The position numbers were made by a program, and so were the translations under genes. This document shows, in pieces, positions 36,200 through 47,871 of a stretch of DNA of 64,000 nucleotides. Each line of letters opens with the position of its first letter. Within the stretch, counting starts at the first letter, position 1. The notes below the pieces were generated by a model that made no database searches, was not told the DNA's origin, and worked only from the letters and a program-made list of their open reading frames with translations. This DNA is from Sycobia sp. Sy_11 (lineage: Eukaryota > Arthropoda > Insecta > Hymenoptera > Epichrysomallidae), in assembly GCA_018907035.1 (NCBI GenBank), contig JACCIC010000274.1, positions 79,501-143,500 on the forward strand, read 5' to 3'.

Positions 36200-36529
36200 A
36201 TGAACCGCGCTGGCAAGCTCCGCGCCTTTCCTAATTTAATTAAAATGGCGCTGTTCGCTTTTTTATTGTTAGTACCGTCTGTTGGCGGTGCGGTTAACGG
36301 GGAAAAAATATGTTTTCCCCATGTAACACCATATACTGTATACACACGTTCAAGTAGGATTGCGATAAAACTCGCCATAACCATATTGCTAATAATTACT
36401 ATGATTATACCGTCTTTTAATTCGATTCGTACCCGTCAAAAATTAATATACATGGTAATTGTAATTGATAAAGATAATTCAATTACTTCCGCCGATATAC
36501 GCTATATCTGCCGCGTGTATCGCTTTTAA
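36200..36529 (+). CDS. open frame, 109 residues, possible signal peptide
   Basis: ATG at 36200; a second in-frame ATG at 36245 (AAAATGGCG) may be the better start. From the second ATG the product begins MALFAFLLLVPSVGGAVNG, which has the shape of a signal peptide. A second hydrophobic stretch follows (IAIKLAITILLIITMIIPSF), then a basic tail to the stop at 36527-36529. It is free of simple repeats. No family recognised, and the opposite strand is also open. Secreted or membrane micro-protein, or chance. Confidence 0.18.
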   Translation: MNRAGKLRAFPNLIKMALFAFLLLVPSVGGAVNGEKICFPHVTPYTVYTRSSRIAIKLAITILLIITMIIPSFNSIRTRQKLIYMVIVIDKDNSITSADIRYICRVYRF

Positions 36530-37339
36530 AGACCTTACGGTATATATCTTTCAAATGTTCTTTTTAAGACTAGAAAGCAAATTCCATTCTTACGCCAATG
36601 AAAAATATTGTGCTAGTGTTGAAAATAGCAATTAAGTGATTATAAATATGTTTCGTACAGTTCCCAACGAATGAAAAAGTTTGAACTTAAATGAAGCGCG
36701 AATCGTCAAGAATATATGAAAAGAGTTTCGCACAAGGTTGGATGAAATTTTCGACATAAATAGTCAATGCAATATTTGCCGAGTCTTGGCTGTTGTTTAT
36801 CCGAAAAATATCTGGATCAACGGTAGAAATTCACTTGATTTATTTATTAATATAATTATATAGCGCAATTTACTCGCAAATGTAGAGCGCGTACTGAAGT
36901 GAATCGGAGACCGATAATTCTATATATGTATGCGCTTTTGAAAACTGTCAATCGTCCGTATTATCAGAAGCTGAAAGACATTTTAGATACTTTAAAAAGC
37001 TTTAAGGGAGCTTGTTTACATTTTTTTTTCGAGGCATTTCAATTATCTGCACTTTCTCTATCTAATTGCAAATATTTAACGAGATTTTATAGAGACTTTC
37101 ATAGGCAACATTCGAGTGTACGCGGATTCTCGATGCTTCCACGTATATGTATTCCGTGTACCCTCTTCATTATGTCAGTCTAACTCGACGTAATTTGAAC
37201 ATCCTATTTTTCGCCGGACACGTCAAATGTTACAAGTGCATATACCTTTATTACAATTACACAAACACGCATATCCTGTGCAGTTAATCGGAAATGCGGT
37301 ATTAAACAAATATCATATGTCCGCGCTGTTGTTTCCCCC

Positions 37340-37344
<5 letters not shown>
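36530..37344. other. AT-rich spacer
   Basis: An open plus frame at 36899-37183 is non-repetitive; from its ATG at 36929 it begins MYALLKTVNRPYYQKLKDIL. It has no recognised domain or splice support. Confidence 0.4.

Positions 37345-37406
<62 letters not shown>
37345..37406. repeat. (TA)31 microsatellite
   Basis: Pure TA run of 62 bases. Confidence 0.97.
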
Positions 37407-37408
<2 letters not shown>

Positions 37409-37585
37409 CAGTCAATAATTCAGTGAATAGAATCGATCGTTCGGGCCAGGTGCGCGCCCCTCCCCTTCGAATGCCATTAGATCGTCAATGATCCGCGACC
37501 GGACCAGCTCCCCCGTGCGCGAGAACCGGAAACGCGAAAATATACGCCCAACCCGTACGGGTAAAGAGAGAAAAAGAGTCAGAGG

Positions 37586-37606
37586 TAGAGAGAGAGAGAG
37601 AGAGAG
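37586..37606. repeat. (GA)n microsatellite
   Basis: Short GA run within a longer AG-rich stretch (37560-37660). Confidence 0.9.
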
Positions 37607-38039
37607 TGAGAGTGAGATAGTGTGGAGGACAGAGAAAGAAAGAGAGATAAAGAGAGACCGAGCGGATCCTCTCATCTGCGTGCTGGCGCGCATGCAATTG
37701 TATGCAGAGCACCTCGTGCGGAAACGCCGAATGTCTGAATTTTACAATAGAAAATTCGAAATCTTTTTGCAGATCTAAAAATGACACGCGTAACTAAAAA
37801 GAAAAAAACACTTTTCGGTAATATACACGCGTAGATGCGAAAGTTCGCCACTCGCGGGTTAATAAAACTGGACACACTACGTGCAATGAGAAACCACCTT
37901 TATGTGCAATGATATAGCGCAAAATATATTTTTTCTAATATTGAAAAAAAAAACAAACAACAAATACTTATGACATCCGGTTAAAGCTTTTTTTGTTTTG
38001 AGTTGTTTATACCCCGCGGATTTTTTTCAGAGGCGTCAA

Positions 38040-38044
<5 letters not shown>

Positions 38045-38092
<48 letters not shown>
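38045..38092. repeat. (TA)24 microsatellite
   Basis: Pure TA run at the upstream edge of the large GC-rich block. Confidence 0.97.
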
Positions 38093-38104
<12 letters not shown>

Positions 38105-38387
38105 CACAAAGGCGAGGAAATAGGAAGGGAGGGAGGCAGGGGGCATAATACACAACCGCGCACTGACCTAATCGCTGGCTGAAATCGCTGACGCCGCGCT
38201 GTCCCCCGCCTATGGTTTATCGCCGAGGCTGCTGCGGGCGAGGAGTCGACCGCGGCCTGACGAGAGCCTTAGCATCGCACCCCACACACATATATACATA
38301 TGTGTGTGTGTGTGCACGTGTGTATGTACGTGGACGCGAATTTCACAACAGTGTATATATACGTATATACATATACACCCACACAAG

Positions 38388-38585
38388 GCACAATCGCTGC
38401 TGAAAAGCGTCGAGTATAGAATGCAGCGTGATCACGGCACAATACGATACAACAACCACAATAAAACCAACAACAATAACAACGATAACAACAATAATAA
38501 CAGCGGGATGGGGGAGACGAACCGCGTGCTCGCCCCGCGGCCGTTACGATCCTTCCGTTTCTACTTGACGTCGCACTGTGTATAG
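38388..38585 (+). CDS. weak candidate exon with asparagine run
   Basis: The plus frame ending at the TAG at 38583-38585 reads KAQSLLKSVEYRMQRDHGTI, then an Asn-rich run encoded by mixed AAC/AAT codons with one Asp and one Thr-Lys break. A basic tail ends in FRFYLTSHCV. Mixed-codon Asn runs are common in insect regulatory proteins. There is no acceptor, no homology and a CA/TA-rich start, so an untranslated AAC/AAT repeat is at least as likely. Confidence 0.15.
   Translation, partial: AQSLLKSVEYRMQRDHGTIRYNNHNKTNNNNNDNNNNNSGMGETNRVLAPRPLRSFRFYLTSHCV
38448..38504. repeat. (AAC/AAT)n trinucleotide-rich tract
   Basis: Imperfect AAC/AAT triplets with ACC and GAT interruptions. Confidence 0.8.
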
Positions 38586-39440
38586 ATACGCGTGCATGCG
38601 CGCGCGCGCGCGCGCTTGAGCAGAACACGAAAAACTTCCTCCGCGCACGTAGTGGAGGACACGACGGCTATCGCCGTATGTCTTCACCGCGCACTCAGCG
38701 ACCGCGCACTACTGTATTCTACTGTCGAGCTTGTCGCCGGCCGACGACGTCGGTACATTGTACTCGGGGCTCGAAAATCCCGCGGCACCGTCGGCGATCC
38801 GCGACCGACATGTCGCCGGCGCCTGTCGCTCGCTCGCTCGGCGGACCTTTGAAACACGCGGTGTTCGACAGCGATAGCGCTCTCTTAGATGTGCATGTGT
38901 ATACGGAGAAAAACGTAAGATCGCCCTCGCCGATGATAATCGTTCGGCGATAAACCGGAGTGCGTGCACGTGCGATGATCCCTGTATGGGCACAGTACAC
39001 AGATACGTGAGCACAATTACACAGAGACACGCACACACGGACACCCAACACACACGGACACGGACACCGCACAAGAGGCGAGAACGTGCGATAGAATACC
39101 GAAATCGTATATCTGTATGTACGGAAAAACGCGTGTATGTATATATCTAAACATACATATATATATATATATGTGTGTGTATAAAGGTACCACCGCGCGA
39201 GCGCTTCGGATTATTATTATGGCGCGACGTAACCACTCGGCCGCACGGATCTCGCCGCGCGAGCTGCTAATACAACACTGACGGCGCGCGGACGGCAATG
39301 GCCCGGCTAGGCCGTGCAGCGGAGCCGCGCGCGCGCCCGCCAGCGCCAGCGCGTCGCGGCGGCGGTGGTGGTGGCGGCGGAGGGCTGGCGGCGGCGTCAG
39401 CGGCTCGGCGAGCGGTCGGGAACCCCGCGAGAGAGATACG

Positions 39441-39443
<3 letters not shown>

Positions 39444-39471
<28 letters not shown>
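39444..39471. repeat. (GA)14 microsatellite
   Basis: Pure GA run following the GGC/GGT tract. Confidence 0.94.
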
Positions 39472-39475
<4 letters not shown>

Positions 39476-39799
39476 TTCATGCGGTGTTTATGTGTGCGCG
39501 AACGCGCGCGCGTGTATGTGTGTGCAAGCGGCAGCGACGCGTTCCTTTCCCCGCGCCTCAGCGGCATATCATCGAGACGGCGGCGACCACCACCTGGTCG
39601 GCCCCTTCCTTCCCTCCCCCTCGCGCGCGCTCACTCGCTCACCGGCTCTCTCTCCCTCTCTCTATCTCAATCTCGCTCTCTCGTTCCCTCTCGCACGGCA
39701 CCACTCTTTCTACATATCTGTACACTGCTTGTGCAGCTCGTGAGCGCGTGTATGTGTACTAAAGGAGCCGCGAGTAATGTGTGCGAGGAGAGGTAGTGT

Positions 39800-39801
<2 letters not shown>

Positions 39802-39856
<55 letters not shown>

Positions 39857-39870
39857 ATATATATATATAT
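39802..39870. repeat. (AC)26-(AT)8
   Basis: A 53-base AC array changes directly into AT. Confidence 0.96.
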
Positions 39871-39900
39871 ACATAAATAGTTATATATACACGAGGACTA

Positions 39901-41812
39901 TATGCGAAGGGTAAGCGACCCAAGAGCCGCGAGAGGTGACAGCTCGGGGGGAGTTGATAATGCGCGGTCTCGTGCTTTTAGAAAAAGTAGCAGCTTTTTC
40001 TTCCTTTTCCGTTTAATACAGAGGAACGTGTATCGGTAAGAGATAAAAAAAAGATCTTCATTACTTTGTATGATTTTTGGAACTTATTAACGATTTATTA
40101 TTTTTATATTAATAATAAAGGTTTTTTATAATATATTATAAAAATTTATAATAATTAATAAAGATTTATAAGAAATAATCGGAAGGAAGTATAAAAAATT
40201 TTACAGTTTTTCTTAGAAAATAATAGCTTATTATTTCAACAATGGTTAGGAGAAGAATGATACATGTTTAACAACATAAAGGTTATGCATGAACCCGATT
40301 CTAATAACTGTAACGAATGTGACAGTGACAGCTAAGTAGATATTTAAAAAAGAATATTTATGAAGGTCAATGTACTATGTAAAAATATTACATGGGGCTT
40401 TGAAACAAAATCTTTTTTAAGTGAAAATACTCTCTATGACTTAATATTACACGAAAAATAAAATTAATACAAATTTAGATTCCCCAATAACCTTTATTAA
40501 CGCCTACTCAACATTGAATCGAAGTACCAGGCAGATTTGCCAAGCCGTATAGATGACGTTTCGATTAGATGATTATTTAATATTTGCATTTTGTTTTCTG
40601 GATAACAGAACACTTTCTACTCAATCGGTGAAGAAGATCAGTCAAAACCCCCTGAAATGGTCGGCATTATTTTTATTTTAAAATGTATATATTTTAGAAA
40701 CGAGGTATTCAGAATAAACATAAGAGGAAGAATTTGGGAAGTATTCATATTTTTAGGAATCATATTACAAATTTATAACACAAACGGCCATTATATTTAT
40801 CTGAGTTTCTAAAAAGATCGAGAAAAAAAAATTGATTAGTTGGTATGGTAGATTGATCATGTGATCAAAATTTCTTGTATACCGGATAATCAATATTATC
40901 CAGGCATACAGACGTATATCTGAGTTTCTGGTTATTCAATTCCGGGTACACATTCTAGTTTCTCAAATGACAATTGGTCTCGATTACATAGATATGAATT
41001 ACATTCATCAAATTTTTAATTTTTCACAATAAATTACATATGCTTTTAACAATCCTAAATTAAACGCCTCAGTTCTCATGAGAAATGTGTCGAGAAAGAA
41101 GTTAAGTTTTTTTTCTCTCGAAAACTACGTATGCGTTCGTACTATATGTATCGCACTATATATATAAATTAAATAAAAAGTTTCTGAGCTACCATATCAA
41201 GAGCGAAAGGATAAATTGTATGCGAACTGCACGCATATGTGCAATGGAACTGGGAATATGTCTAAACAATGTCTGTATATGAAATCGAGCTCTAGATTTA
41301 TATCGCTGCAGCACCTGGCGGAGAAAATGTTTTTTGACTCGCGAAGCTCGAAGGAAATGCGTGTTTGCACGTGGGCGTGCGTGCGCGTGCGCGTGCGGGT
41401 ATAAGAGTACTTATTCCCTCGGCGTCATGTCTCGCCAGTTAATTACATTATGTTAATTTGGAAAGTCCCAGTGAAAATAATGGGAAACGCGCTCCTCTCG
41501 AGGCGAGAAGCTTTTTCCAGTGAATGACGATAGAAAGATTTAGTTTGACTAGTCATCGGCTCGCGATCCGTATCCGGCTTATACGGGTGAGCAAAAATGA
41601 TTGCGTCTCACCGGAGAACTCGATAATATAATTTTGCAGCCAATAAATTTCAACTATTGCAGGTGTAGCTCAATTATGATGTGACTGTATCGACGTAATT
41701 TCTATTCTTATGAGGTGAAACACACGAGACGAAAGGGTTTTATTTTCTTACAAGTATGTGATTTTGATGTAACAAGGATTCTTCCCTAAATAATTATGGC
41801 ATTAGGCCAAAG
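39901..41812. other. long AT-rich unique spacer
   Basis: No microsatellite of note and no supported gene. A frame ending at 41402-41404 translates a GTGCGC-type alternating run. Confidence 0.55.
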
Positions 41813-41926
41813 ATGTTTAAAAAGTGTGAAGAAGTTTCTAGGAGAAAAATCGTAAATAATCGATTTTCCATTGGTTCTATTGCCCAAGAATTGGATGTAA
41901 ATAAATCCTCGATCGGTACCGCTTGA
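41813..41926 (+). pseudogene. possible helix-turn-helix fragment of a decayed transposase
   Basis: A 37-codon frame (ATG at 41813, TGA at 41924-41926) includes RFSIGSIAQELDVNKSSI. This has the spacing of a helix-turn-helix as found at the N-terminus of Tc1/mariner- and pogo-like transposases: hydrophobic, Ile-Ala-Glx, turn at Val-Asn, Ser-Ser-Ile. The following DNA (to about 42170) reads in fragments with stops in all frames, as in an old dead copy. No terminal inverted repeats were found. The motif is short and could be coincidental. Confidence 0.2.
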
Positions 41927-42800
41927 TTGCACTAAAATAAGAAAATCCCGATGTCACGAGTTCGATACAAGATATCATTCATGTATTCAACGTGTGACAA
42001 TCATTCGATGCTGCGCGCAGTGTGTATGAAATGGCCTCGCGCACTTTTCGTGAAAATTGATTTTCCTTGAGAATTAGACATAGACAGATCACGATCGAAA
42101 GTTTACGCAAACAACAAAAGTACACGGTTCTTTACATACAGCAGAAAAAAGAGTAGCCAGGTGTCGCATCGAATGAAAAGTATACTGAAACGGTAAAAAA
42201 AAAAATGACTGAGAGGAGATTTTTGCAGAAAATAATAAATACAAAATTCGTCGCTTTGTTCAATTACTGTTTGGTATTGACTTCAAATTTGACCTTGACA
42301 TTGAAATTTGACATTATACAGTGACATTTATTTTTCTTTTAACGAACGCAATACTTTAAAATATTATCTAAAACCATGTTTTATCGGATAAAGAAGTTTT
42401 ACCGGCATCTTACATTTTGGTTTGATTAATTCAAGCAAAAATTGCCAAAAATTCAACGTAACAATTTTTCTTTGAAATGTCCCTGAAGGTCAACGACAAG
42501 ATCAAATTCACGTTTATCGCAAAATAGTTATGAAAACAGACCGTAATGTTTTCTGTTTACCGCTGCTGGCGACTTATTTCGCTATTTTGGTATATTTTTT
42601 TTTTAAACGCCAATGGTCATGACCACTTTGACCTTCTGTATCAGAGAAAAATGGCGAATTTTTATTTTCATAACGTATTTTCATAACGCATCTTCAGCCT
42701 ACTTTACACTCAATGTCGAATTTCCATAAAGCGCGTACAAGGTTCGTTCGTTAAATAAGATCACGAATGTCCTAAAAAAAAAAAACAAAAAAAAAACAAA
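41927..42800. other. AT-rich spacer
   Basis: Unique DNA with A-rich runs at 42196-42206 and 42773-42799. Nothing else recognised. Confidence 0.5.
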
Positions 42801-43230
42801 TTCGCAGGATTTCGTCGGGTTCCGCGGAATCCCCTCCCCGCCCCCTGCCCCTCGTCGCTGCAGTAATTGGCGCGAAATTCTGCGGACCAGCGCCCCGCAA
42901 ATTTTCCAGGTCCTCGGAACGACGATTATAATTGTTCCCAAGCCCTTTAATATGCATATACGAGCGCGACGACTCGAGCCGTACGCGCGGCCGTTCCGCG
43001 TTCTGGGCATTGTTCTCGCTCCACCCTCTCTTCCTCCTCGCCCCGTCCCCCGCGTGTTCTCTCTCGATCGCGCGGGCTTTTGTTGCGTCGGTGTCCATTC
43101 TCATCGAAGATGCTTTGCGCGCGCCACTTGCTCGTGTACGTACACGCTGTTATGGGCCCTTTGAAATTTTCTTATTTACTGTAATAAAAATATTTCGCGC
43201 CTATCGCGGGAGTATAATGTAAGTTTGCTC
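42801..43230. other. small GC-rich block
   Basis: CpG-rich to 43160. Two overlapping plus frames (42932-43222 and 42952-43164) and a minus frame (42699-43104). AGTATAAT|GTAAGTTT at 43211-43226 is a good donor at the end of the first plus frame, but that frame has no recognised domain. Confidence 0.35.
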
Positions 43231-44939
43231 TTCGGTACGCTGTATTGTGAGGATGTGGGAAATTCTTGCTTAATTGGGTTTTTGCATATTCTCATCGGAG
43301 CTGCATCGAGTGGAGGAAGAAGATAATGAGATATAATTTGGTAAAATACTGTATGCATGTATTGATTATACAAATGTTTGAAATGTTACGTTGACTCGCG
43401 TGCGAAATCAAAGAAAAAATAGTCAATTACATAATAATTTATATTTAGTTTCGATTACATGCACGTATATATTAAATTTTCTGATTTTCTGCGGGCAGTA
43501 AAAGTGAATCAATTCACCGTTCAATTTTGAGTTGAAATAAAAATTTCTATAAAGCGCACATTGCAAGTCAATAGCTGATACGTTAGGCTGCCTGTGCCTG
43601 TAGCAAATAAAGAATTTGGTAATTTGTATCATTAAATGAAGTGGATTAGGTGATTGAATGAAGGATTTTGGTAATTTGTATCATTAAGTGAAAGACACAC
43701 GATCAGCTTTGGGGTTGGGGCGCCATGATCGAGGGAAATTAAAAAGGAACTAGATATCACTACGACATTTCTATAGATAAAATAAATCCAAATTTAGAGC
43801 AACGTAAGAAAGATATTATTTTTTCGTTGAAAATTCAGATTTAAACATATTTCAATAAATTGTACAAAGAGACACGCACGAATTATTGACAGTTGTAGTA
43901 ATAATGCATAAAATAATTTTAGTTATTTTAAATAAAAAGAGTCTAATTTGCTATAAAATGTAGAAATGAGATTAGCATATTTGAAATCATTTATCAGTCA
44001 TGTAAATAATTGTCCAATAAAAAGCTCTATATATATTTATATAATATACAGCATTTTATATATATCAAACAATAACATGCTATTCTAAATTTTATATTTT
44101 GAATCCGTTAAAATTTCAATCACTGAAATAATCGACGAAAAAGGCTTTTGTCTAAAGTGTCATGGATTTCTAAAGAAAAGGATAATGCAAAGAGCTCGAT
44201 GCATGTAAATTAAAAAATGAATGTCATAACTTTATAAATAGTAATGTTTTCACCCCTTCTCGTTTATATAATCCAATTCCTACACTGATTTTGTTCATCT
44301 TCATACAATGCTACCTTATTGTATTTTTTTTCGTATTATATTAAATACTCGATTGATTTTTCAACAGTTTCAATTTGTCTTAATTCGTTGAACTCGACAA
44401 GTCAGCAAAATTTGTGATTTAATTAATTATTAGAATTAAACAAGTCTATAATTAACGGTATAATTTGAAGTAAACTTGTGTCGATGCGAGGTGAAAATAT
44501 TTATCATTAAACGAAATTGTAATTCGATGAAATCGGTCGATAAGGCAGTTTTAGTAATTGGAACGAGGGTATTTGCGGTTTATTTTTTATAAATAATCGT
44601 TTAAGAGTTATTATATCGCCGATCAATCCAAAATAAATTGAAATTATTATAATGAAAAGTTTAAGATCGGCGCTTCGCTTAGCAGTGCCGTATCAATGTT
44701 TCTTATAATTATTTTACATTGTGTCTCATTAATCAGTGAATGGTTAATAATTATTTTTATCAACTTTTATGCCACACACGCTTTTTTCCAATAAACAGAC
44801 GTGCGCATGTTTACATACAAACCCCTACACACCCATAGAGGCACACACGCGCGCGCAGTTTGTTATATTAATTACATATAATTTACATTCATCGACGACA
44901 AAATATTTTCGGTACACGTTATATACGTTTTCGTGTCAG
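43231..44939. other. AT-rich unique spacer
   Basis: Contains the 52-base tandem duplication at 43616. Otherwise nothing recognised. Confidence 0.55.
43616..43696. repeat. 52-base imperfect tandem duplication
   Basis: TTGGTAATTTGTATCATTAA starts at 43616 and recurs at 43668 after 52 bases, followed by ATGAA in one copy and GTGAA in the other. The second copy is partial. Confidence 0.8.
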
Positions 44940-44981
44940 TTGCGAGGTCGACGTTTTGTTGCATTCAAAATTTTATGCCTG
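44940..44981 (+). CDS. candidate 42-base phase-0 exon
   Basis: ACGTTTTCGTGTCAG (44925-44939) is acceptor-like and CCTG|GTAAGTGT (44978-44989) is a strong donor. Between them lie 14 whole open codons ([14 protein letters not shown]). No family can be recognised from so few residues, and pairs of sites like this arise by chance in long introns. Confidence 0.15.
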
Positions 44982-45039
44982 GTAAGTGTACTTACGCATA
45001 TGACTTTCCTTACGCTGCCTTTAATTATTATTGCCATCG
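44982..45039. other. spacer
   Basis: Nothing recognised before the TA cluster. Confidence 0.5.
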
Positions 45040-45102
<63 letters not shown>

Positions 45103-45197
45103 ATTTTAAACAAGACATTTTTGTGTATATATGCGCTCTCGTTGGCCAATTAAATGCAAGTGCGCGCACGCGCACGGTCCGTATATATACACACACC

Positions 45198-45250
<53 letters not shown>

Positions 45251-45257
45251 GGTATAT

Positions 45258-45301
<44 letters not shown>
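45040..45301. repeat. cluster of three TA arrays
   Basis: TA arrays at 45040-45093, 45199-45234 and 45261-45301, the last two separated by CATATA and GGTATATAGG variants. Confidence 0.96.
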
Positions 45302-45303
<2 letters not shown>

Positions 45304-45432
45304 GAAGTCGCGCAGGGATTTATCGAACGGACTTAATTAAGAGGTCAAACTAATTGTACCATCGAGTCCTTTATAAATGAAAATAAAAATATTACAATAA
45401 TCTTATTGGACATGTCGTGTATGAAAGCTGTA

Positions 45433-45434
<2 letters not shown>

Positions 45435-45476
<42 letters not shown>

Positions 45477-45505
45477 CATTTCACCAAACGGATTGAAAGT
45501 TCAAG

Positions 45506-45564
<59 letters not shown>
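45435..45564. repeat. two TA arrays
   Basis: TA arrays at 45435-45471 and 45508-45564, 36 bases apart. Confidence 0.96.
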
Positions 45565-45567
<3 letters not shown>

Positions 45568-45957
45568 ATCTTTCCGGTTTTTCTGGTTCGTAATAAATAT
45601 ATTTCAGTTAACGAATACAGAATTTTCATCGGTTAAATTTATCAATAAACCTCATGCGACTGTAAATGTAAGCAGGAAAAAAATCCGTTACGGATGACGA
45701 AACGCTTAGAGTCGACCTGCTATACAGCAATGGTGCAGAGTGCCTTCCAACTTCCACTGCACAAAGCAAAAGCGTAGCAATATGAAATATAAAAAATTTA
45801 GAATCGTAAGTGTGCGTGAAGCCGATATGTTTGAAAATTCTCGTATTTTTTTTTTTATTTAGAAAAATGACAAAACTTCGGGTTGGAACTAAAATACTTA
45901 TAGCTACGGTACGTAGTTGAGAAGAGCGTCGCCTACATGGGCAAATCTGTAGGTACG

Positions 45958-45959
<2 letters not shown>
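45565..45959. other. AT-rich spacer
   Basis: TTTAGAATC|GTAAGTGTG at 45798-45814 resembles a donor without an obvious exon. Confidence 0.5.

Positions 45960-46014
<55 letters not shown>
45960..46014. repeat. (AT)27 microsatellite
   Basis: Pure AT run. Confidence 0.97.
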
Positions 46015-46017
<3 letters not shown>

Positions 46018-46318
46018 TATATAATCTGACCTAATTTATACGTCTTCAATGGGAACGAAAACTTGCATAGCTTAACATGAGCGCTAGTGTCACTGCGCAC
46101 TGTGCTTATATGAAGATAAATAAGAAACATTACAAGCTACGACAGATGTCTACTTTAGATACTAGGGTTCTGACATATTCTAGGACTGATTCCGTGTCTA
46201 CCATTGTATACATGAATCATGAAATTGGACATAGACATAATAATCATTAGGAATTAAACAGGAGTTATATCGACATATCGGGTAGGCTATTTTATAATAA
46301 CTAAGGCTCATTCGACAG
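46015..46318. other. AT-rich spacer
   Basis: Nothing recognised. Confidence 0.5.
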
Positions 46319-46580
46319 ATGATATTAGTTTCTGATAACTCGATAAGAGAGATAGGACGAAGAACGATGTATCGACGATATCCTCCGATAGTAATTTGGC
46401 GCGAAAAATATCAGCAGGGAAGATCGATGGAAATGATAAAAATATGAAGATATTTATAAATCGAAAACATGAAACTACATATGAAGAACACAATTTATAA
46501 TTGCTAAAGCGATGTTTACAGCAGAACACAAGACCGTCAATTGGACAAGATAACTTCACCACGAAGCGTGGGAATGTCAT
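46308..46580 (-). CDS. overlapping open frames on both strands, coding strand unclear
   Basis: Minus strand: ATG at 46580-46578, 90 residues, Phe/Ser/Cys-rich (starts MTFPRFVVKLSCPIDGLVFC), stop at 46308-46310. Plus strand: ATG at 46319, 42 residues (contains DNSIREIGRRTMYRRYPPIV), stop at 46445-46447. The two cannot both be judged coding. The plus peptide is charged and looks more protein-like but is short. Neither matches a family I know. Confidence 0.12.
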   Translation of the reverse strand: MTFPRFVVKLSCPIDGLVFCCKHRFSNYKLCSSYVVSCFRFINIFIFLSFPSIFPADIFRAKLLSEDIVDTSFFVLSLLSSYQKLISSVE

Positions 46581-47619
46581 AGAATTATAAATTAATTATC
46601 GTAGAACAGGTTTGTAGACAGAATTTTTTTAGATTGTAATAGAACTGGATCTTCAGTGATTGGAATTTATGATATCTTTGAGCAAATGCCAATAGAATTT
46701 TGGCTGTTTTATAAACATTAGGATAAATAGCCAACTTTCTAATCATGATCCATGAATAATCGACTGAATTTCGTTCGACGATAAATTAAAGGCTATACTT
46801 TTCATTAGAATTTTATTATTTAAAATTTTGATACTTTGTCTTAATCGACTGCCAAATATGGGAAGTTTCGTTAAACAATACTGCAGTTGACTGAGAGTTG
46901 TATGTAAAAAAAGTACAATATCTCGGTAATGGAAGGGCGTTAGATTCTACTACATTGCAGGCATTTTGCTGAACCCGAATCAAACTCGATCAAAGATCTA
47001 CGCAAAAAATTTAGAACATACTACTTTGTAAAAATATTATATTTTCGAAAAACGTACAATAAAATTATCAATGTAAAAGAAATCAATTTTGTTTAAAAAT
47101 GGAAAAAAATTTGCAATCATCATCATTCTCGAATGACTTTCATCAAATAAATTAATTAATTCAGAATGAAAATCGTTTAATAAAAAATCGACTAATATCA
47201 TTATGCAGTTTCTTATTTGTGACTGAAAATGCAATACATGCTTTGTAAGCAGAAAATGAAAGAAATGATAATACAATGTCGTAAGTGATTACAGCATTTT
47301 CTTGTATTATACACTACAAAGTATAATTAATTTTTTTTCCATTCATACAACATATAAACCGAATTATCCGAAGGATTAAAAACGACGTAACGATCAAAAT
47401 AGCTAATCAACTCGGTTAATTAGGATTAAAAACTGCCAACTCACTTGGAAACGGAAAATGCAAAATAGCGCACGCGCAGTCGAAATCTCGGGCACGTTCT
47501 TCTATCCTTTCTTTTTCACGCCTGGCACGCGAACGAATTCAATTTGTCAATTACGCGCTTAAACGTATCAGCGACAGATAGTATCGGTCACTGTCAGCCA
47601 GCCGTACACCAGAATACAG

Positions 47620-47623
<4 letters not shown>
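46581..47623. other. AT-rich unique spacer
   Basis: ACAATGTC|GTAAGTGAT at 47274-47290 is a strong donor sequence after a short open stretch beginning at an ATG near 47228 (MQYMLCKQKMKEMIIQC). Too short to call. Confidence 0.45.

Positions 47624-47683
<60 letters not shown>
47624..47683. repeat. (AT)30 microsatellite
   Basis: Pure AT run of 60 bases. Confidence 0.97.
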
Positions 47684-47686
<3 letters not shown>

Positions 47687-47823
47687 ACGCAGTATGCATG
47701 TGCAGTTGAGCAAGAAAAACTCGAGCGAGAGAGAGCAAGAGAGGGGCGCATGTGTTTCATAAGAGTTACGCTTGTGCATTCTGCTCGTTGGATTCATAAT
47801 ATATATACGCACCATATATTATG

Positions 47824-47870
<47 letters not shown>
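47824..47870. repeat. (TA)23 microsatellite
   Basis: Pure TA run. Confidence 0.97.

Positions 47871-47871
<1 letters not shown>

Larger units (their letters stand above)
38101..39900. promoter_or_regulatory. large CpG-rich island, possible promoter or first-exon region
   Basis: The most extended GC- and CpG-rich segment, about 1.8 kb. Features include TTGACGTCG (38568-38576, CRE-like), (CG)n at 38599-38614, a GGC/GGT tract at 39357-39410, a GA array, pyrimidine tracts (39640-39690) and a closing CA array. An ATG at 39298 opens an Ala/Arg/Gly-rich frame that runs into the GA array and is probably not translated. Island size and composition fit an insect promoter with a long untranslated leader, but no transcript evidence is available. 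Confidence 0.3.

Noticed and set aside
39298..39796. Start of a possible protein at ATG 39298 with Ala/Arg/Gly-rich sequence
   Set aside because: Encoded by GGC/GGT and GA repeats in an island better explained as a leader or promoter; two frames are equally long.
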